Shown here one piece after another: positions 17,228 to 22,399 of a DNA stretch of 28,579 bases. Below the pieces are notes generated by a model, which worked only from the letters and a program-made list of their open reading frames with translations, did not search any database and was not told the DNA's origin. This stretch comes from Leptospira abararensis (GTDB lineage Bacteria > Spirochaetota > Leptospiria > Leptospirales > Leptospiraceae): the NCBI RefSeq assembly GCF_016918735.1, contig NZ_JAFFPR010000059.1, forward strand, positions 1-28,579, in the 5' to 3' direction. The position numbers and the translations under genes were made by a program. Position 1 is the stretch's first letter. The number at the start of each line of letters is the position of its first letter.

Positions 17228-17324
17228 GATCGCATAGTGTCAGATATAGACGGCTTAATTGGCGACTAAATTTTTGACACTGGTTCAATTTTCTTCAATA
17301 GCGATTCTAATTACAAATAGTTGA

Positions 17325-18857
17325 TTAAAAGACTTTTCCTAATTGAAACCCCAACCATTGGTGTTGTTGAGGTAAACCTTTTCCCGATTGAAAGTCAATG
17401 GTTTGGTAGTTGTAATGGATACCAAATAAAAACCCTGCATTTGAAACCGAAACAAAACCAGCTCTGACAAAACCGACAGCTCGTTTTAGATCGGCTACAT
17501 ATGTTTTTTCATCCCTATATTCTATTTCTTCGCGTAACAACTGCAATAAGACTTCTCTTTGTTTTGGATCTAAAATAAACTGTGATAAAATTTCATAAGA
17601 ATAAAGACGAATGAGCGGAGGTAATTTGCCACCTTCCGGTCTAAATATTGAATAAATAGCCAACGCACGTGCGTTATCCGGTATTTGGTCCCATTGGTCT
17701 GTTAAGCTTTTTAATAAGAATAATCGAGTTCCTCTTTCGATATCCTCTGCACCATTAAAAATATTATTAAAGATCAGGTAGTTGAGTCCAATGTCATAAG
17801 GATTGTTCGTCCCCTTCACCAAAAATTCATTGAACAAAATATATCTTTGTAGAGAGTTTTTTCCATTATCTTCAGCAAGAGCTCTATATTGAATTTCTCT
17901 CTCTCCTGCTTCTGGAGTAGGATTGTTTAGAAAATTGTCCCAATTACTAAATGCAGAATCTCTATTCTGAGATTTATATGTTTTGTCTGTTCCCATTTGG
18001 CCTTGGATGGTTGCATTGTAGAACTGAAAAGTTCCACCGGGATTTATATAAAAATACCAATATCCTTTCCCATCTTCATGGAGAATGGGGGGGCCTGGTT
18101 GAAGAGCAGAACTACCTGGTCCAGGTGTTTTGTCTACATTCCCAAACCGAAAGATAAGTCCAAAAGATGCATCAGTTTGCACATTCCCTAAATTTAAATT
18201 GTATTGGGTTCCAAAAAATCGATGATAGAATTTGCGAACATCTGTTTTCAGTGCACCCGAGTAAGAGTTGGGAATTTGCGTGTCCCATCCTTGTGGTGTT
18301 GGTGAGCCAATGAGGTTATGGAAATTCATCTGCGCTGATTTACCACCAACAGAGGGACCGATCATTCCCACTTCTAATTCTGTAGTGATGCTAGTATCTT
18401 CTGTAGCAGTAGTTAAAGAGTTACTAAAATATGCCCGACTTGAATAGGGCCGATCTCCGTAAGATACATCCGCCTTGGTTATGTTTGTTGGTGTGTAAAA
18501 CTCTTGTCCTAAAGCAAATCCTTGCAAATACTTTGTTGATTGCGAAGGGGTGATAAATAAGTCATTCCAGTATCCTAATATCCGGCGAGTGGGATTGGAT
18601 TCCCCGGCTGTCATATGAAATTCCAACCGAGAACCGTTTGTATAATATCGATCTGAAAATGCTCCAAAAGCATCATTTTCCATAATCAGTCGGATTTGGT
18701 ATTGGTCTTTTGGCTCTGGCTCTGGAGTTATCCTCTCCCTTTCAGTTAGGATTTCCACTTTTGATAGTTTTTGTTTTTTGTTGGTCTTTATTGTTTGGGT
18801 CCAAACACCAAAGTTAAATATAAGAACTAATAGGAAAAAGAGGCGAAAAGCTTTCAT
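17325..18857 (-). CDS. lpxR: LpxR-like outer-membrane lipid A deacylase with a large helical insertion
   Basis: The 510-residue protein has a signal peptide (about 1-20) and an LpxR family beta-barrel. Hallmarks are MENDAFG (Asn61, Asp62), DRYYTNGSRLEF (Thr73), GFALGQEFYTP, DRPYSSRAYFSN, GMIGPSVGGKSAQMNFHNLIG (His180) and GWDTQIPN. These correspond to the active-site Asn, Asp, Thr and His of Salmonella LpxR, which removes the 3'-acyloxyacyl chain of lipid A. The family is usually about 320 residues. Here roughly 291-460 form an extra polar, helix-rich block before the last beta-strands (VRAGFVSVSNAGFLFGI ... FQLGKVF, C-terminal Phe). The insert's role is unknown. It stands alone, and its upstream region has a CCCCAG/CTGGGG hairpin. 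Confidence 0.83.
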   Translation of the reverse strand: MKAFRLFFLLVLIFNFGVWTQTIKTNKKQKLSKVEILTERERITPEPEPKDQYQIRLIMENDAFGAFSDRYYTNGSRLEFHMTAGESNPTRRILGYWNDLFITPSQSTKYLQGFALGQEFYTPTNITKADVSYGDRPYSSRAYFSNSLTTATEDTSITTELEVGMIGPSVGGKSAQMNFHNLIGSPTPQGWDTQIPNSYSGALKTDVRKFYHRFFGTQYNLNLGNVQTDASFGLIFRFGNVDKTPGPGSSALQPGPPILHEDGKGYWYFYINPGGTFQFYNATIQGQMGTDKTYKSQNRDSAFSNWDNFLNNPTPEAGEREIQYRALAEDNGKNSLQRYILFNEFLVKGTNNPYDIGLNYLIFNNIFNGAEDIERGTRLFLLKSLTDQWDQIPDNARALAIYSIFRPEGGKLPPLIRLYSYEILSQFILDPKQREVLLQLLREEIEYRDEKTYVADLKRAVGFVRAGFVSVSNAGFLFGIHYNYQTIDFQSGKGLPQQHQWLGFQLGKVF

Positions 18858-18874
18858 GATCCTATAGAAACTTC

Positions 18875-18905
18875 CCCCAGCGAATTCGCAAGGAACTCTC
18901 TGGGG
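18875..18905. promoter_or_regulatory. Hairpin CCCCAG-N19-CTGGGG upstream of lpxR-like gene
   Basis: CCCCAG (18875-18880) and CTGGGG (18900-18905) can pair. The loop contains the palindrome CGAATTCG. On the plus strand TTTTTAT follows, so it looks like a terminator for plus-strand transcripts, although no plus-strand gene precedes it. On the minus strand it would lie in the leader of the lpxR-like mRNA. Confidence 0.3.
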
Positions 18906-18925
18906 TTTTTATCTGTTTAGTTACC

Positions 18926-19262
18926 TCAATTGACTGTCATGGTTCCCATTTGTGCATCGGAAAAAGAGAGGCCACCATTTAATCCATTTCCGTCCTTATC
19001 ACAATACGTTGTGGAAGCGATGCCAGTTACCGAAACTTTATAAGCATATAGACTGTTCCAGAAGGGGCACCAGCAGTTACAGTCAGAGACATTGGCCATT
19101 GTAGAATGCAATAATCTACCATAGGTAAATTCGTAGGTGTTTTGTTCACTTCTGCAATGAGGAAGATGATTCCGAAACCGAAGAAATTGAGAACAACTAA
19201 CTCTTCCTCCTCGGTGAAGTCTAACTGAAGTGAGGAGTCTTGGTTTGTAGTGGGAACGACTG
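18926..19262 (-). pseudogene. Decayed C-terminal part of a secreted or lipoprotein-like gene
   Basis: Two minus-strand frames join into one plausible protein tail. The frame from about 19262 reads EEEELVVLNFFGFG ... TAGAPSGTVY and runs into a stop near 19040. The next frame continues YAYKVSVTGIASTTYCDKDG to ...FSDAQMGTMTVN and ends at 18926. Removing two bases from the TATAT at about 19048-19052 would fuse GTVY to AYKV. The style (TAGAPSGTVYAYKVSVTG, a DGNG loop) is that of Leptospira cysteine-containing lipoproteins, but I cannot name the family. No start, Shine-Dalgarno sequence or lipobox is seen. This is treated as a remnant. Confidence 0.45.
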
Positions 19263-19476
19263 TTTCAGATACAATTGAGTTGCCTTATCTTCTGGAAAGA
19301 GTTTAGCCTCCCTTCGAATTTTTCCTTGGCCTCTGGAAAATTTTCGGAATGGTAGGCTTTCGTAATTTCCAAATAAAACTCTTTTGTTTTTCCTTTTACG
19401 CGCGAACACGGTTCAGAAAACGATATTCTAAACTTTGGATTTCTTTCCAATGGGTTTCTGGCTCATAACACTACTT
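19221..19476 (-). pseudogene. Frameshifted remnant of the C-terminus of a class III adenylate/guanylate cyclase
   Basis: On the minus strand, one frame reads EYRFLNRVR. The next reads VKGKTKEFYLEI followed by AYHSENFPEAKEKFE. A third reads EAKLFPEDKATQLYLKQ. Joined, they give RFLNRVR-VKGKTKEFYLEI, the signature that ends class III cyclase domains (xxDRVRVKGKxxP), then a single TPR-like helical repeat typical of the tail after that domain. Each junction can be restored by removing two bases (the GC repeat in CGCGCG, and GG in GAAGGGAGG). The catalytic domain proper is absent: upstream sequence hits stops within about 10 codons of 19476. It is a dead fragment, possibly left by insertion or deletion when the neighbouring repeat region formed. 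Confidence 0.55.
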
Positions 19477-19593
19477 ACTTCAATAGGTCATATTGCACCT
19501 GTTCGTAGGAATCTTAGTGGAAATAAGGTTTTAGTAGGTAGTGTTTGGGTGATTTCAAACTAATTTTAATCGTTTCGATTTTGTAAGAACTAG

Positions 19594-19739
19594 ACTTAAT
19601 GACGTAGGCTGGCTCTGTGTCCCAACGGGACGTAGGGACACAGAGCGGCACTTGCGTAAGCAATGGGAGTGCCAGAAGCCTATGTGTCGCAGACCGAGCG
19701 GGGGCTCGTCCCGAACGAAGCGGTTAGTTTCTGTTATAC
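19594..19739 (-). repeat. Structured attC-like repeat A, 3' of higA
   Basis: This is about 146 bp and GC-richer than its surroundings. It ends at a core GTTATAC (19733-19739) beside the higA stop; the far end is a degenerate core (ACTTAAT, 19594-19600). Inside are three hairpins. CTCTGTGTCCC/GGGACACAGAG has 11-bp perfect arms (19613-19645). GGCACT/AGTGCC (19647-19673) contains a nested TTGC/GCAA. CGAGC-GGGG-GCTCG lies at 19695-19708. The block 19662-19740 matches 20633-20712 of repeat B at about four bases in five by eye. It carries no credible gene. Confidence 0.65.
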
Positions 19740-19758
19740 GAAGTCGCAAGCTACACGA

Positions 19759-20160
19759 TCAGATGAATACAGATGGAGAAACATTGAATTTTTCTGCAAG
19801 AGCTTTTATTTGTCGAACATTCAATTCTCTTTTTCCATTTAAGATTTCAGAAACAACACCTTGGCTACCTAGAATGTTTAGATCTTTTTGAGTTAAACTA
19901 TTTTCTTGCATAAGAAACTTTAAAACTTCAATCGGTTCAGCATTTGGCTGTATGAAATGATCATTTTCATATTCTTCAATCAAATTACCTACAGTCTCTA
20001 GAAGCGGAGCTAATTGATGTTTTTCGTTGTTTCCAACTTCATCAATGAGTTCATCAAGAACCTTAATTAATTTTCTATATTGTTTATCAGTATGAGGAAC
20101 AGATAGAATATCTTTAACATCGTGCCAAACATTCTTAACTTTTTCAATTTCTAGAATCAT
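19759..20160 (-). CDS. higA: HigA-type antitoxin (XRE family)
   Basis: The 133-residue protein has an acidic N-terminal helical part (YRKLIKVLDELIDEVGNNEKHQLAPLLETVG-type region, about 28-65), which in this family neutralises the toxin. A C-terminal helix-turn-helix lies at about 76-133 (VLKFLMQENSLTQKDL, VSEILNGKRELNVRQIKALAEKFNVSP). ATG 20160 overlaps the higB stop as ATGA and has AAGGAG 6 nt upstream; the frame's earlier ATG at 20178 would bury that site. HigA proteins bind their own promoter, and a perfect palindrome lies before higB. Toxin first, antitoxin second is the usual HigBA order. Repeat A begins 19 bp past the stop codon. Confidence 0.9.
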   Translation of the reverse strand: MILEIEKVKNVWHDVKDILSVPHTDKQYRKLIKVLDELIDEVGNNEKHQLAPLLETVGNLIEEYENDHFIQPNAEPIEVLKFLMQENSLTQKDLNILGSQGVVSEILNGKRELNVRQIKALAEKFNVSPSVFI

Positions 20161-20453
20161 AAATTCTCCTTTTTCCATTTCCCCTTATCGTATTCAGAAT
20201 GCGTTAAAATGTTCCTGACAAAAACTTTTTGTCTATTGAAATGAATAGCAGCAATTAAACGAAAGTGATTTCCGCTAATATTAAAAACAGTAAACTTACC
20301 TACTTGGTTCACAGAATTGAAAACTTTCTTTAATTCATTAAAGTCTTTGAAATTTGTATTTTTAATAATCTTAAACCAACTTTTCAATGAAGATTCAGAA
20401 TTAGGGTGTTTTACAATGAAATCATCTAATTTCTTCCAGCTGATAATATGCAC
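20157..20453 (-). CDS. higB: HigB-type mRNA interferase toxin
   Basis: The 98-residue protein matches the HigB (RelE-superfamily) pattern throughout. It has HIISWKKLDDFIVKHP at the N-terminus and LKSWFKIIKN in the second helix. FTVFNISGNHFRLIAAIHF forms the beta core, and VRNILTHSEYDKGKW is at the C-terminus, with the conserved His and Tyr. Such toxins cleave mRNA at the ribosome until bound by HigA. The frame is open to an ATG at 20489, but the family begins at xHIISxKxL. That gives GTG 20453 and puts the palindrome 20466-20484 and a TTGACG hexamer upstream, as in a promoter. The toxin appears intact. Confidence 0.9.
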   Translation of the reverse strand: MHIISWKKLDDFIVKHPNSESSLKSWFKIIKNTNFKDFNELKKVFNSVNQVGKFTVFNISGNHFRLIAAIHFNRQKVFVRNILTHSEYDKGKWKKENL

Positions 20454-20465
20454 TAGAACGAGAGT

Positions 20466-20484
20466 GTATCTCAAAATGAGATAC
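20466..20484. promoter_or_regulatory. higBA operator palindrome
   Basis: GTATCTCAAAATGAGATAC has perfect 8-bp arms and a 3-bp centre. On the minus strand it lies between TTGACG (20484-20489, -35-like) and TACACT (20463-20468, -10-like, 15-bp spacing). It sits just before the GTG of higB, where HigA autorepression is expected. Binding by HigA is inferred. Confidence 0.6.
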
Positions 20485-20549
20485 GTCAATGTATTTTTTA
20501 ATTATTTTATTCGTTACCCATGTCCTGAGGCATACAATTTTGCGATTGT

Positions 20550-20711
20550 GTATAACGAAATAGCCTAGACGACGTTCCTCGGAGCTGAGCCTGCAGGGCA
20601 GGCGTTAGCGTCGGCGCGGATCTTACGGAGGTAAGGGGAGTGTCAGAAGCTTATGTTCCGCAGGCCAAGCGAGGGCTCGTCCCGAAGCGAAGCGTTAAGT
20701 CGCTGTTATGC
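20550..20711 (-). repeat. Structured attC-like repeat B, 3' of the LA2681-like gene
   Basis: This 162-bp element is bounded by GTATAAC (20550-20556) and GTTATGC (20705-20711), which pair with one G-T mismatch. Internal hairpins are GCCTGC-AGG-GCAGGC (20589-20603), CTTAC-GGAG-GTAAG (20622-20635) and CGAG-GG-CTCG (20670-20679). It shares the 80-bp block with repeat A and starts 20 bp past the LA2681-like stop codon. It is markedly GC-richer than the genes on both sides. No gene is seen inside. Confidence 0.65.
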
Positions 20712-20731
20712 GCAGTACCCAGTGTTTAGTT

Positions 20732-21748
20732 TCAATCATAATTAGGTAATTCGAGTGGTATTACTAGATCGTTAGAAGAATTGTTTCTACTTTCTTCGAC
20801 ATGAATAGACAGAGACAAATAGATTATTGCTTCTCTTGCACATTTTAAAATTTTGAATACTTTATCATCAAAATTTGTTTCTTTAATAGAATATGCTAGG
20901 TCATTATTTTGATTAAAAAACCCATGTAGAAATGGCGTATCATATTTTACAACGCGCATATTAGGTAAGTTAAGGACGTCGTGCGCAATTGCAGACTCAT
21001 AAAATAAGTCATTTAATGGGTTTAAAAATAACGATTTCTTTAAGACCCATTGTTTATATTCTTTTTCATTTTTTGTTTTTCCCAAAGAAAATGTTCGAAA
21101 TTTGAAATCGCTATCAAGATGTTTTTGGTAAATGTTACTTTTAATCCATATAACATCTTGGTTGAAAACCTCTCTAGCATTTGAGTGAATATCCTTGCTT
21201 TTTAAAAAGCTGGATAACCCTTTGTAGGCATATTTTAAGGATAAAAATTTATGATTTTCATCATGGAAAAAATTTGCTAATTGAATTAAGCCATGGCTAA
21301 AACAACATCCTGCCATAGCAAAATTTGGATTTATAGAAAGTGCTTTTTTCCAACATTCTAAAGCATAAATACTCCTGCCTGCAAGGGAGAACATATTACC
21401 TAAATTTGTATAAGCTTTTATATGTATGGAACTTATAATGCTTTTTGAAACCTTTTCTTCATTTACGCATTTACGGAAGTATTTAATTGCATTTGCCTGT
21501 TCGATTCTATCATATGCCCAGCTTTTGTTATTTACTCTTTTGTTAATTAAGTCGAGATTATACCAAGCGTTACCAACGAAATATGATAGGATAGATCGTT
21601 CGTTTGCATTATCAACTTTATCTATAAGATAAGATTCGATCTCACTAGCTTCTTCAATACATTTCTTGAGTTGATTAACATCCTTTTTTTCAAGCCCTTG
21701 ATCAATCCGATGTCCTAATTTTTCAATTTTTCTCTCTAAATCTTTCAT
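20732..21748 (-). CDS. TPR protein with LA2681-like HEPN-type C-terminus
   Basis: The 338-residue, lysine- and asparagine-rich, AT-rich gene is unlike its neighbours in base composition. The N-terminal half holds TPR-like helical pairs (about residues 85-150: YFRKCV, AYTNLGNMFSLAGRSIYALECWKKALSINPNF). The segment at about 230-280 has EYKQWVLKKSLFLNPLNDL, AIAHDVLNLPNM and FLHGFFNQ, which I recognise as the conserved stretch of LA2681-like HEPN proteins (named after Leptospira interrogans LA_2681). HEPN domains are commonly RNases in defence and toxin systems. After GFFNQ the region is shorter than expected and a clean R-x4-6-H motif is not seen (only CAREAIIYLSLSIH), so activity is doubtful. 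ATG 21748 is chosen because the earlier ATG (21793) lies inside the repeat core. It sits between recombination-like cores as a cassette. Confidence 0.6.
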   Translation of the reverse strand: MKDLERKIEKLGHRIDQGLEKKDVNQLKKCIEEASEIESYLIDKVDNANERSILSYFVGNAWYNLDLINKRVNNKSWAYDRIEQANAIKYFRKCVNEEKVSKSIISSIHIKAYTNLGNMFSLAGRSIYALECWKKALSINPNFAMAGCCFSHGLIQLANFFHDENHKFLSLKYAYKGLSSFLKSKDIHSNAREVFNQDVIWIKSNIYQKHLDSDFKFRTFSLGKTKNEKEYKQWVLKKSLFLNPLNDLFYESAIAHDVLNLPNMRVVKYDTPFLHGFFNQNNDLAYSIKETNFDDKVFKILKCAREAIIYLSLSIHVEESRNNSSNDLVIPLELPNYD

Positions 21749-21789
21749 TGTTAATTTTGCTTGTATTCGGAATATCTGTCGGGCATTCC

Positions 21790-21814
21790 GCATAACATAT
21801 ATTGTCTGTTATAC
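21790..21814 (-). repeat. Minimal core pair GCATAAC-N11-GTTATAC, edge of the cassette-like array
   Basis: GCATAAC (21790-21796) and GTTATAC (21808-21814) are the same inverted core motifs that bound repeats A and B, here only 11 nt apart. The site lies upstream of the LA2681-like gene and marks the limit of the island on this side. Beyond it lies ordinary AT-rich spacer before the DUF3817 gene. Confidence 0.45.
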
Positions 21815-21849
21815 GGTATTATCGTATGCTTAAAAAATATAAAAAATTT

Positions 21850-22173
21850 CTATTGGTCTTTGTTCACGTTTGAATCTGATTTCAAATACAAATAACGTTC
21901 CGCGATGAAGGTTCCAAAAGGGACAACGGAAGCGAGGGCTGCCAATATTGTTTTTTTGGCTTTCCATTCTAATTCCACTTTCACTTGAAATAGTTCGACT
22001 AGATACAAAAGGAATAACAATCCATGGACGAGGCCAACGATTTTATTTGGTTCGGGACTTTGATAAAGATATTTGAGTGGCATGGTTACGAAGAGAATTG
22101 TGAGAAAGGAAAGGCCTTCTAAAAAAGCTAAAATGCGAAATCGACCTAATTTGGTTTGGAGTAAATGATACAC
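21850..22173 (-). CDS. DUF3817 family membrane protein
   Basis: This 107-residue protein has three predicted TM helices (about 10-32, 42-62 and 71-92). It shows the DUF3817 pattern: RILAFLEGLSFLTILFVTMPLKYL, KIVGLVHGLLFLLYL, and KTILAALASVVPFGTFIAER. The family's function is unknown; it is a small integral inner-membrane protein in many bacteria. GTG 22173 is preferred because AAGGA lies 7 nt upstream; the frame also offers a TTG at 22179 with poor spacing. It is divergent from the ceramidase-like gene, 226 bp away. Confidence 0.82.
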   Translation of the reverse strand: MYHLLQTKLGRFRILAFLEGLSFLTILFVTMPLKYLYQSPEPNKIVGLVHGLLFLLYLVELFQVKVELEWKAKKTILAALASVVPFGTFIAERYLYLKSDSNVNKDQ

Positions 22174-22399
22174 GTACAAATCCTTTTTTTCGTTTAGTAT
22201 TATCCAGGTTCCCGATGTTCATTCGTTTCGTCCTTACTTTCTCCAGCGAATGACCTTCGAAACGAGTGGGATCTTGGTTCTTTTTTCCGAAAGGGCAGCA
22301 ACTTTTCGCGAATTTGAGGCAAGTTTGCTCCATAATATCAAATTAGTCGACAATTGTTCGGGATTGACATTTGGGACGGATCCACTTAGAATCTGTAAG

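Noticed and set aside
17228..17324. GTGTCA/TGACAC pair upstream of the MFS gene as a firm operator
   Set aside because: Six-base arms 31 bp apart are weak evidence; mentioned only in the MFS entry.
19555..19891. Reading frames on both strands across repeat A
   Set aside because: They run through hairpin repeats, their composition is not protein-like (Arg/Ser-rich), and they overlap the clear higA gene.
19594..20711. Insertion sequence or composite transposon with repeats A and B as ends
   Set aside because: The repeats are in direct orientation, no transposase lies between them, and no target-site duplication is evident.
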